9,971 bases of DNA from an uncultured bacterium (lineage in GTDB: Bacteria; Planctomycetota; UBA1135; GCA-002686595). A model generated the notes under the pieces. It was not told the origin of the DNA, made no database searches, and was given only the letters and a program-made list of their open reading frames with translations. Positions 1-7,776 of the stretch are shown piece by piece (position 1 is the first letter of the stretch; each line of letters opens with the position of its first letter). The position numbers were made by a program, and so were the translations under genes. The stretch is taken from positions 1 through 9,971 of the forward strand of contig CAJXRJ010000225.1 in the NCBI GenBank assembly GCA_913058555.1, in the 5' to 3' direction.

Positions 1-1
1 C

Positions 2-1573
2 TACAAGTTTGGGCGTGTCCCGGTCAAAGAGGGCTACACCCTGGTGGTGACCCACCCGGACTTCAGCCGCACGGAACTGCCGAACGTCTTCGTGGACGAC
101 GGCGTCGTGACCAACGTGCCCGACATCGTGATGACGAAGGGTCGCGCGCTGCGCGGCACCGTCACCGACACCGGCGGCAACGCGGTTGTCGGCGCGAAGA
201 TCGTCCTCAACCAGAACATGTTCACGATCGCCCTGGACGGCGAAGAGGATTCCGGCGACCGGATGGAGACCGAGTCCGGCGAAGGCGGTGCTTACGAGTT
301 CGCCAACGTCGCGCCCCAGCAGAACTACTCCTTGTCGGTGTCGGCCGAGGGCTACGGCAGCGTGCTGCAGGCGGACGTCCCCGTGGTTGAGTCCGAGGAC
401 ACCGTTCGCGACGTCGTTCTCGAAGTCGCGTCCATGCTCGCCGGAATCGTGCGCGCTTCCGACGGAACCCCCATCGAAGGCGCCGCCATCGAAGCGTGGG
501 CCACCGACAGGACCAAGCGCAACGTCCACACCCGGACCAAGTCCCTCGAGGACGGCTCCTTCGAGTTCACCGACGTGCCCCCAGGCAACTACCAGCTCGT
601 GGCCCGTCACCCGATGTACTCCGCGAACGCCCGTGAGCGCGCGGATTCCGGATCCATGAGCGTGGTCATCGAGCTCCAACCCCTCCCGACCGTCAGCGGT
701 CAGGTCGTGGATCTCTCCACCGGCCGTCCGGTCACGAAGTGCACTGTCCAGCTCCGGGCCGAAATCGTCGGCTCCCCCGACGGTGCGACCCAAGGGCTCA
801 AGGAGACGCTCCTTCAGGTGGACGACCCCGAGGGACGATTCACGATGACCTCGCCCCGCGCGGGCAACTACATCGTGGAGGCCAAGGCCAGCCAGTTCGC
901 CGACACGTATTCCGACCGCTTTGAAACCGTCATGGGCCAGAGCACGACCGGCATTGTCGTTCGCATGACCCGCGGCGGCGAGCTCATCGGGCGCGTCGTG
1001 GACGAGTCGGGTGTTCCGATCCAAGGCGCGGTCGTGGAGAGCCACGACCAGAACTGGGCGGACGACCCCTTCAGCGCGATGCTCGGCGACATCGGTGACG
1101 CTAGCGAGAAGACGAAGACCACCGGCGCGGATGGCGTCTTCAGGATGAAGGGCATGAGCCCAGCGAACTACAAGCTCCTGGTCCGTCATAAGAACTACGC
1201 ACAGGAGATCGTTGGAGAACTCACCGTCAGCGAGGGCATCGAAACCCGCGCCAAGGACGTCGTTCTGACCCGCGGTGCGGTCATCTCCGGCACGGTCTAC
1301 GGGCCGGGTGGCGGAAGCCTCGCCGGCGCCCAGGTCAAGGTCTACTCCCAGACCGCGGGGGGCCGTAACCACACTGCCCAGACGAGCTCGGACGGCACCT
1401 TCGAGATCCGCAACGTGCGCGGTGGCATGTACAAGATTCACGCCACGCGCCCCCGCTCGGCTTCTGACAACCCCTTCGTCGGGAACATCGACCAGAAGGC
1501 CACCCAGCGCGAGATCACGGTCAAGAACGGCCAAGAACTGACCGGCCAAGAGTTCCGCCTGTCCGATCGCTAG
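2..1573 (+). CDS. Tandem carboxypeptidase-regulatory-like domain protein (5'-truncated by window)
   Basis: The frame is open from the first bases of the window, so the start lies upstream; 523 residues are visible before the TAG stop. The protein is a string of carboxypeptidase-regulatory-like (CarboxypepD_reg-type) beta-sandwich domains. Each opens with a strand such as 'ISGTVYG', 'VSGQVVD' or 'LIGRVVD', followed by 'G.P..GA.V' and closing with 'DG.F.....PG.Y.L...H..Y'. Five complete copies begin near 143, 430, 688, 979 and 1279, and the tail of another precedes them. No catalytic zinc-peptidase residues, membrane anchor or sorting signal is visible, and the C-terminus ends soon after the last domain. 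In this family such arrays usually act as structural or adhesive modules of exported proteins, often on the cell surface; the missing N-terminus would be expected to hold a signal peptide. The specific role is unknown. The gene stands alone before a strong hairpin. Confidence 0.88.
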   Translation, partial: YKFGRVPVKEGYTLVVTHPDFSRTELPNVFVDDGVVTNVPDIVMTKGRALRGTVTDTGGNAVVGAKIVLNQNMFTIALDGEEDSGDRMETESGEGGAYEFANVAPQQNYSLSVSAEGYGSVLQADVPVVESEDTVRDVVLEVASMLAGIVRASDGTPIEGAAIEAWATDRTKRNVHTRTKSLEDGSFEFTDVPPGNYQLVARHPMYSANARERADSGSMSVVIELQPLPTVSGQVVDLSTGRPVTKCTVQLRAEIVGSPDGATQGLKETLLQVDDPEGRFTMTSPRAGNYIVEAKASQFADTYSDRFETVMGQSTTGIVVRMTRGGELIGRVVDESGVPIQGAVVESHDQNWADDPFSAMLGDIGDASEKTKTTGADGVFRMKGMSPANYKLLVRHKNYAQEIVGELTVSEGIETRAKDVVLTRGAVISGTVYGPGGGSLAGAQVKVYSQTAGGRNHTAQTSSDGTFEIRNVRGGMYKIHATRPRSASDNPFVGNIDQKATQREITVKNGQELTGQEFRLSDR

Positions 1574-1601
1574 ACGGGCGCCCCAGGCGCGCGCGAGCCA
1601 C

Positions 1602-1639
1602 AGAAGGGCCGAACTCCCCCACGGGAGTTCGGCCCTTCT
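1602..1639 (+). terminator. Strong hairpin, probable intrinsic terminator
   Basis: A perfect 17-bp stem (1602-1618 with 1623-1639) and a 4-nt CCAC loop begin 28 bp after the stop codon at 1573. The stem is GC-rich at both ends. What follows is pyrimidine-rich (TCTC, TTTCC, TCTTTTCCC) rather than a true T-tract, so it may need help to terminate, or may mainly protect the 3' end of the mRNA. The perfect symmetry means it could work from either strand. The longest reading frame for the next gene begins two bases after the stem. Confidence 0.78.
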
Positions 1640-1640
1640 C

Positions 1641-2684
1641 ATGTCTCTGCCTTTCCTGCTCTTTTCCCTGGCGCGCGTCTCCCACGCCCACGAGCCTTCA
1701 CGTATGGCTCGCGGGGATTGGAGTAGCAAAGACTGGGAGGGCTTCCTGAGGGAGCGCCTGGACCTGGACGTGCGCGTCACGTTCGGCCGCTCGCGCTCGG
1801 CCCCCGTGCAAGCACGCTCTGCCCCATCGCGCTCAACCTCGGGAACCTATGTGTGGGAGATCAGGCTGCACGCCATGTTTGTGTCCACACCACCCGAAGT
1901 TCGCGAGGCATTGGTGAAATGGCTACGCGTCGGCCGCCGCGCAACGAAGGCTGGTCCGGTTCTTGACCGCTGGATCCACGAGCAAGTCACCGCCTTGCCC
2001 CCGAAGGTGCGCCGAATCAACCTCAGCCCCCGGGGCGACGTCCACGACCTCACGGCCTTAGCGGCACCGCTCTTCGCCGGCGAGTTTGCCGGAGAGTTTG
2101 ATGGCGATGCAGCGTTTGGCGCGGGCACGGGAGTCACCGGCGACAAGAAGACCGAACGCCCAGGGATCTCCTGGGGTCGCCGGACCCGAAGCCGCTCCCG
2201 CAGGTCCCTCCGGCTGGGGAGCTTCGAACCCGAGAGCCGCGTCGTCCGCATCCACCCCGTCCTCGACCAAGAAGCCGTGCCCGCGTGGTTCGTCACCTTC
2301 GTCCTCAAGCACGAGATCCTCCACGCCATCATCGACGCCTATCGCGACGAGTCCGGAAGGTGGGTCCACCACGGGCCCGAGTTCCGTCGTCGCGAGGAAT
2401 CATGGGTCGAGTACGAACACGCCATGGCGTGGGAGCGGCGCAATCTCGCCCGGCTCATTCGCTCGGCGCGCGAAGGAACCAAGCTCCAGGTTCGCGCGGC
2501 GGATCTCGTCTGGCCGGGAGACCCGCAGGCGCCGCTCCCCGAACCAGGCGGAGGCGAGCTCAGGCCCGATCGAATCCCCGTCGCAGCAAAACGCGCCCGG
2601 ACCGCAGCCAACGAACGGGTGGACAAGACCGTGGACCGCCCCGAGGGACACAAGCCCGAGCAGGGAACCCTCTTCGACTGCTGA
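1641..2684 (+). CDS. SprT-like zinc metalloprotease with a possible clamp-binding C-terminal tail
   Basis: This is a SprT/Spartan-like protein of up to 347 residues. The core contains the family signature 'ISWGRRTRSRSRRSLRLGS', then an 'RIHPVLDQ...VPAWFV' block, then the metalloprotease site HEILH (H224, E225, H228) and a downstream 'HHGPEF' whose H244 is the likely third zinc ligand. No C-terminal zinc ribbon is seen. Eukaryotic Spartan uses this fold to digest DNA-protein crosslinks; the roles of bacterial relatives are less clear. Residues from about 290 are low-complexity and probably disordered, ending in 'EQGTLFDC', which resembles a beta-clamp-binding pentapeptide (Q341 to F345). The start is uncertain. 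ATG 1641 abuts the terminator stem and would add a hydrophobic N-terminus (residues 1-16) that is odd for a cytoplasmic family. ATG 1704 gives 'MARGDWSSKDW' and is at least as likely. Neither has a clear Shine-Dalgarno sequence. The gene appears monocistronic and convergent with the BY-kinase gene. Confidence 0.85.
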   Translation: MSLPFLLFSLARVSHAHEPSRMARGDWSSKDWEGFLRERLDLDVRVTFGRSRSAPVQARSAPSRSTSGTYVWEIRLHAMFVSTPPEVREALVKWLRVGRRATKAGPVLDRWIHEQVTALPPKVRRINLSPRGDVHDLTALAAPLFAGEFAGEFDGDAAFGAGTGVTGDKKTERPGISWGRRTRSRSRRSLRLGSFEPESRVVRIHPVLDQEAVPAWFVTFVLKHEILHAIIDAYRDESGRWVHHGPEFRRREESWVEYEHAMAWERRNLARLIRSAREGTKLQVRAADLVWPGDPQAPLPEPGGGELRPDRIPVAAKRARTAANERVDKTVDRPEGHKPEQGTLFDC

Positions 2685-2742
2685 GCGAAGGGCGCGCTCC
2701 CCGTCGGCTCGGCCATGGCCGCGAGGGACGAAGGAACACGTT

Positions 2743-2784
2743 GGGTCGTGAGCCGGCTTCGCCGGGTCGTGAGTCGGCTTCGGG
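2743..2784. repeat. Two tandem copies of a 21-bp unit
   Basis: Copy one (2743-2763) and copy two (2764-2784) share GGGTCGTGAG, then C or T, then CGGCTTCG, and differ at three positions in all (2753/2774, 2762/2783 and 2763/2784). Copy one contains a small GC hairpin, CCGGC-TTC-GCCGG, at 2753-2765. The second copy forms most of the outer left arm of the larger inverted repeat. Confidence 0.8.
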
Positions 2785-2870
2785 GGGGGACCATGAGGGC
2801 AAGAGGAACCGGAGGGCCGGAAGCGCAGGCGCCTCTTGCTTCCTTGGTCCGTCGGCGAAGCCGACCCACG
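2768..2870. repeat. Imperfect inverted repeat, 39-bp arms, in convergent gap
   Basis: The left arm (2768-2806) and right arm (2832-2870) align without gaps, 30 of 39 positions being Watson-Crick complementary around a 25-nt loop. The best blocks are the outer 15 bp (14 of 15: CGTGAGTCGGCTTCG against CGAAGCCGACCCACG), an inner GGACCA/TGGTCC and the 8-bp GCAAGAGG/CCTCTTGC next to the loop. Three of the nine mismatches (2786/2852, 2797/2841, 2798/2840) become G-U pairs in RNA read from the plus strand but A-C mismatches in RNA read from the minus strand. The position between converging genes fits a terminator or 3'-UTR structure. A small mobile palindromic repeat is the alternative. There is no T-tract. 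Confidence 0.75.
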
Positions 2871-2988
2871 CCATCGACCAACTCTTCGCTACCGGCCCCG
2901 CGCCGAGGCGGAACGATCTACCGAGATACGAAACCGACCTGACGGCCGAACCGTGTCACGGGAGCCGAGCCGCACCCATCAGGCGCGG

Positions 2989-3726
2989 TCACTGGGTGTA
3001 GTAGCCCTGGGCCGTGTCGACCTCAGAGGCGCCCGTGAGGCATGTCCCGAGGACGTTGCCCCCGAGGCCCTCGAGGGCGTTGATCGTCTGCTCGACGTAG
3101 TGGCGCGGGGTCTCCCCGAGGCGGACCACCACAAGGACGCCGTCCGCCATGGCCCCGAGCAGGCTTGCGTCGGAGATGGTCATGGCCTGGGGCGTGTCGA
3201 TGATCACGTAGGTGAATCGCTGGCGGAGGGCGTTGAGGACGGTGCGCATGCGCTCCGATCCAATCAGCTCCGACGGGTTCCGGGGAAGCGCGCCCGCTCC
3301 CATGACCGAAACACCCTGCACAGAGGTCTGCCTGATGGCCGCGCCGATGGCGAGGCTGCCGCCCAGGACCTCCGTGAGGCCCTGCCGCCGCGGTAGGCCG
3401 AGGTAGCCCTCGATGGAAGGGTTGTGGAGGTCCGCGTCGAGCAGGAGGACCTCCATTCCCGGAAGTTCCGCCAAGGCGAGGGCGAGATTGAGCGACGAAA
3501 CCGTCTTGCCCTCCCCGCGCAGCGCGCTGGTCATCACTAGCGTGTGTGACGCGCCATCGGGGTTCATCGCGTGGATCGAGTTCCGAAGGGACCGGAACTG
3601 CTCCGCGATCTGACCGCGGGGGTCGACGTGAACGCTTAGCTCCTCACGCCTGATCGGGGTGTTCCTTGCCTCGTCGGGCTCCGCGGGACGAAGTCCGCCT
3701 GTGTTCGCTCTGGAGTCTGCAGCCAT
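2989..3726 (-). CDS. BY-kinase, CpsD/CapB-type soluble tyrosine kinase
   Basis: This 245-residue protein is a bacterial tyrosine kinase of the P-loop (Wzc/CpsD/CapB) family. In order it has the oligomerisation motif EX2RX2R in 'EQFRSLR' (E42, R45, R48), Walker A 'GEGKT' (K74, T75), Walker A' 'LLLDAD' (D97, D99), the family block 'GALPRNPSEL' and Walker B 'VIIDTP' (D177). It is the cytoplasmic catalytic part only: there is no Wzz-type transmembrane segment, so a separate CpsC-like activator would be expected, and none is in this window. The usual C-terminal tyrosine cluster is reduced to 'GYYTQ'. ATG 3726 is preferred because AGGA with good spacing precedes it; ATGs at 3738 and 3747 are in frame and would add up to seven residues. 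Relatives control capsule or exopolysaccharide export, but nothing nearby confirms that here. The exported-protein gene ends 162 bp upstream on the same strand, and co-transcription is possible. Confidence 0.88.
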   Translation of the reverse strand: MAADSRANTGGLRPAEPDEARNTPIRREELSVHVDPRGQIAEQFRSLRNSIHAMNPDGASHTLVMTSALRGEGKTVSSLNLALALAELPGMEVLLLDADLHNPSIEGYLGLPRRQGLTEVLGGSLAIGAAIRQTSVQGVSVMGAGALPRNPSELIGSERMRTVLNALRQRFTYVIIDTPQAMTISDASLLGAMADGVLVVVRLGETPRHYVEQTINALEGLGGNVLGTCLTGASEVDTAQGYYTQ

Positions 3727-3888
3727 GGTGTTCCTCATTGTCCCCATCGACCCGCGCTCGGGTAGGCCTGATGCGGATTCGTGGACTCCGCCGTGTGATT
3801 CCTTCTCCTTTGGGTCCTTCGGGGCGCGCTAGCCACGCGATGCGGCACCGTGCATTGGGAAATCCTTTCGGGGTGCCACGCTTCCTCG
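3727..3888 (-). other. Spacer between exported-protein gene and BY-kinase gene
   Basis: These 162 bp lie between two same-strand genes. The minus-strand sequence AAGGAGAAGG (3801-3810) looks like a ribosome-binding site, but no start codon with a credible frame follows. A 6-bp inverted repeat (3844-3849 with 3872-3877) has a 22-nt loop and is too weak to call a terminator. I see no convincing promoter, so whether the kinase has its own is open. Confidence 0.5.
3731..3736 (-). promoter_or_regulatory. Shine-Dalgarno site deciding the BY-kinase start
   Basis: Read on the minus strand, GAGGAA followed by CACC precedes ATG 3726. This is the best ribosome-binding site among the three in-frame ATGs (3726, 3738, 3747) and favours a protein starting MAADSR. 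Confidence 0.6.
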
Positions 3889-6327
3889 TCAGTTCAAGGC
3901 CGGCTCCAGCCGCTCGAGATCCCTCGGCACGAGGTATGGCGCCGGCGGCCAGTCGTTGCGGTACAGCGTGCCCCCGAGGGGGTGGCGCGAAAGCCCCGCC
4001 GCTTCCCGTAGGTCGTCGGCGAAGGTCTCGGCCGCCACGTCGTTGCGGCCCCGCCGTAGGGTGTCGATCGCCGCCTCCGCCGCGGAGACAAGGGCGCTTG
4101 AGGACCCCATCGTCTCCCGGGTTCGCCCCCGTTGCAGGCTCAGGATAAGGGCCGAACGCAGCAGATCCATGGCCTCCTGGCCCCCGGGATCCGGCCCCAC
4201 CAACGCCGCGAGGTCGAGCCATGCGGCTTCGACCGCTTGGGGATCGATGCTGCCGCCTTCGTCCTTGAGGGTTTGCCGCGCACGCTCCAAGGCCGCTTGG
4301 CGCAGGTCGGGACCGGCCAACCCGGCGCGGAGGGCCTCCGACTCGAACTTCAAACGATCGGCCGGCCCGAGCATCGGCCCCACCTGGGCCACCAGATTCC
4401 CCAGCGCCCGCCCCATGTCACCCGAGACCTCCCGCGCCGCCCGGTGCAAAGCCCCGTCACGGGACGCCCGCCTCGTGGCCCTGGGCTGGGCGGCCCTGAC
4501 TTGGGCCCCCCTTCGGGCGGCAAGGATGGCCACTTCGACCAACCATTGGGGAGGTACCCCTCCCCCGCCGTCGGCCCGCCGATCGAGGAAGACCGCGCCC
4601 CAGATCAGCGCCTCGGAGAGCAGTTCAAGGGACCCTTCGAGCGGTTTGGGCCACGGGAAATCACCTGCGACCGCCCCAGCAAGACCGAGTTCCAAGCCAA
4701 GCCCAGCCGGCGACGACTGCGCCTCCTCCAGGATCGCTTCCGGCGACCGAAGCGGCAGCAGCGCCCCGCTCTCCGAAACCATGACAAACGTGCGCAGTGC
4801 CTGCCGGAGAGAGCGCGCCTCCAGTTCCCCGTCGAGGACACGCCTGGCCGCAGCAGCGGCCTGACCATTCTCCAGCCCGAGCCCTTCGACCATGACCAAT
4901 CGCAGCCAGCGCCCGGTGGGAGGTGCTCCCTCGAAGTTCTCGAGGGCTACGGTTCCCAGGAGCCCGCCCGAAGACGCAGCGTCCGACGCAATCGCAAGGG
5001 GAGCCAGCCGCGCAAGCCCAGAGGCGAACCGCATGGCCCGTTCGTCGAGCGCATTGGAGGCCTGAGAGATGGCGAGTTCTGCCGCCTCGGCATCGGCCCC
5101 GGCCAGAATGACCTTGGCTTGCCGCAAGCCTTCGAGCTCGCGATCCGCGCTGTCCACGATCCGAAGGATCTTCCGAAGGACATCAGGGCGCTGAAGCGAC
5201 GGAGCGACGCGGCCCCGGGCCGCCGCCGCCATGAGCCCTTCGAGGGCCGCCACATCACCGGACATGAGCCAACGCACCTCCAACCATTGGATCGCCGCAG
5301 GCCAATCGAGCCCGGCCAATGCCCTGGCCGCGGCGCGCTGGCGGACGATATCACCGTCCCGCAGGACGGTCATGCACCAGCCCACCACCGACGTCGCCGC
5401 AGGGGTGCGCAGGTCGCGCCCCACGGGAGCGAACTCCGTTGTTCCGGACGGCACCACATGGACAAAAGGGCGCGCGAGCGCCGCCGTCCCCGGGCCACGC
5501 TCCTCACCGTTCTCCTCCGCCAGGGAGTGCCAATCGCTGGCACGGGACTCCCGGGGATACCGGTAACCCTGTACCTGGTAAGCCGCGCCGTGCAGCTCGC
5601 AAAGTCGGTCCAAAACCTCGGACCAAGTCCCCTCGAGGCGATCCTTGCCGCTGGCGAGGATCGCCCCATCGGGCGCCCCATCCTCGGCTTCGGGGCGCCG
5701 GACGTAACGCTCCACAAGCCGCGGATCCACGATGATCGGCGCCGGGCCGAGGCCCAGGCGATCCAGACGGTCGAAGGCATTCACGGCGCCCCCCGCTAGC
5801 GGGTCCAAGGAGAGCTTCATCGACGCCCCTTCGATCCAAGCACTCGGCATCGGCGTCCGTTGGCGCCCCGCATCGAACACCGCCACCTCGGGCTCGTCGA
5901 ACACGCTGGGGCTCCAACGCAGGAGCTGCGCCTCGATGGCCTCGCGCCCCACCTGCGCAGACGGTCCGCCGCTCACCGCGCAAAGCTCAACCGCGAGTCC
6001 GAGGAATCGATCCTCCCGCCCGAGGACCCGAGCCACCCGGCGCCGCGCCTCCCTGGAAGCCGCCTCGATCGCCCGCGTCACCGCGTCCCGATCGAGGGTA
6101 CCTGTCAGGCTGCGCCCGAGGAGCTCCTGCGCTTCCCGCCGCGCCGCTGGATCGGGTGAGTCCAGGAGCTTCACGGCCTCGGCGATATCGGTTCGCACGC
6201 CGCTGGCACTGCCCCGGGCAGACCCACCGGCGGCCGGCCCCGCGGGCCCTGGGCCGTGTGGCACCATCACCCATTCGGATAGAGAGGTCAGGCCTGAGAA
6301 GAGGGTCGCAGCGAGCAAGAGGCGCAT
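3889..6327 (-). CDS. Large exported helical-repeat (HEAT-like) protein of unknown function
   Basis: From ATG 6327 the product is 812 residues. The frame opens with 'MRLLLAATLFSGLTSL', a short hydrophobic stretch after one Arg that reads as a signal peptide, though without a strong cleavage site. In-frame ATG 6378 would put 17 polar residues before it. Residues about 45-140 ('LLDSPDPAARREAQELLG' and following) look like HEAT-type helical pairs, and helix-rich, Ala/Leu/Arg-rich sequence continues from about 310 to the end. Residues about 170-250 are different: 'AFDRLDRLGLGPAPIIVDP' and later 'TWSEVLDRLCELHGAAYQV' recall the short alpha/beta modules at secretin or TonB-receptor N-termini (STN/N0-like). 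That resemblance is by eye only. I recognise no enzyme motif and no later membrane segment. A periplasmic scaffold or quality-control role is conceivable but unsupported. The gene is divergent from the carboxylase operon and upstream of the BY-kinase gene. Its reverse strand carries long shadow frames. Confidence 0.75.
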   Translation of the reverse strand: MRLLLAATLFSGLTSLSEWVMVPHGPGPAGPAAGGSARGSASGVRTDIAEAVKLLDSPDPAARREAQELLGRSLTGTLDRDAVTRAIEAASREARRRVARVLGREDRFLGLAVELCAVSGGPSAQVGREAIEAQLLRWSPSVFDEPEVAVFDAGRQRTPMPSAWIEGASMKLSLDPLAGGAVNAFDRLDRLGLGPAPIIVDPRLVERYVRRPEAEDGAPDGAILASGKDRLEGTWSEVLDRLCELHGAAYQVQGYRYPRESRASDWHSLAEENGEERGPGTAALARPFVHVVPSGTTEFAPVGRDLRTPAATSVVGWCMTVLRDGDIVRQRAAARALAGLDWPAAIQWLEVRWLMSGDVAALEGLMAAAARGRVAPSLQRPDVLRKILRIVDSADRELEGLRQAKVILAGADAEAAELAISQASNALDERAMRFASGLARLAPLAIASDAASSGGLLGTVALENFEGAPPTGRWLRLVMVEGLGLENGQAAAAARRVLDGELEARSLRQALRTFVMVSESGALLPLRSPEAILEEAQSSPAGLGLELGLAGAVAGDFPWPKPLEGSLELLSEALIWGAVFLDRRADGGGGVPPQWLVEVAILAARRGAQVRAAQPRATRRASRDGALHRAAREVSGDMGRALGNLVAQVGPMLGPADRLKFESEALRAGLAGPDLRQAALERARQTLKDEGGSIDPQAVEAAWLDLAALVGPDPGGQEAMDLLRSALILSLQRGRTRETMGSSSALVSAAEAAIDTLRRGRNDVAAETFADDLREAAGLSRHPLGGTLYRNDWPPAPYLVPRDLERLEPALN

Positions 6328-6331
6328 CGCC

Positions 6332-6362
6332 CCATTGTCACTCCAACGGGTTCCATTGTCAC
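6332..6362. repeat. Direct repeat CCATTGTCAC, two copies 21 bp apart
   Basis: Identical 10-mers lie at 6332-6341 and 6353-6362 in the divergent intergenic region. The 21-bp period is two helical turns, placing both on the same DNA face, as expected for a regulator's half-sites. Each contains TTGTCA, a 5-of-6 match to a -35 hexamer on the plus strand. On the minus strand each reads GTGACAATGG; the copy nearer the exported-protein gene puts GACAAT 6 bp before its ATG 6327. Confidence 0.55.
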
Positions 6363-6379
6363 CATGCTCCGCGGGCACC

Positions 6380-6395
6380 TGCTACCCTCCCCGCC
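6380..6395 (+). promoter_or_regulatory. Probable extended -10 promoter, leaderless start of carboxylase operon
   Basis: TGCTACCCT (6380-6388) fits an extended -10 (TGnTAnnnT). Seven bases separate it from the ATG at 6396, so transcription would begin at or next to the start codon. No Shine-Dalgarno sequence lies upstream of this ATG, which fits a leaderless mRNA. A TTGTCA -35-like element at 6356-6361 is 21 bp upstream of TACCCT, longer than the usual 17, which an extended -10 could tolerate. Confidence 0.42.
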
Positions 6396-7772
<1,377 letters not shown>

Positions 7773-7776
7773 TCCC

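Larger units (their letters stand above)
2685..2988. other. Convergent intergenic region with repeats, no gene
   Basis: These 304 bp separate the stops of the SprT-like gene (+) and the BY-kinase gene (-). Open frames through it are rich in Arg, Pro and Ser with no recognisable motif and overlap flanking genes in other frames, so I call none. The content is a 21-bp tandem duplication (2743-2784) and an imperfect inverted repeat (2768-2870), described separately. From 2871 to 2988 I see nothing further. Confidence 0.7.

Noticed and set aside
2..1573. Repeat protein as an active zinc carboxypeptidase
   Set aside because: Only the regulatory-like beta-sandwich domains are seen; no catalytic zinc-binding motif is present in the visible part.
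2836..3396. Plus-strand frame overlapping the BY-kinase gene and the convergent gap
   Set aside because: It runs antisense to conserved Walker and C-terminal motifs of the kinase and has no domain signature.
3801..3810. Minus-strand AAGGAGAAGG as a ribosome-binding site for a small gene
   Set aside because: No ATG, GTG or TTG in a credible frame lies within normal spacing, and the kinase start is too far downstream.
3844..3877. GGCACC/GGTGCC inverted repeat as a terminator after the exported-protein gene
   Set aside because: Only a 6-bp stem with a 22-nt loop and no T-tract; too weak to separate from chance.
4132..5799. 555-residue plus-strand open frame opposite the exported-protein gene
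   Set aside because: Rich in Pro, Arg, Gly and His with no domain pattern, and it lies wholly antisense to a frame with a signal peptide and coherent helical repeats. Long antisense frames are expected in GC-rich DNA.
6156..6395. 80-residue upstream extension of the biotin carboxylase frame
   Set aside because: Arg/Pro/Ser-rich, overlaps the start of the divergent gene, and family homology begins at MFRKLL (6396).
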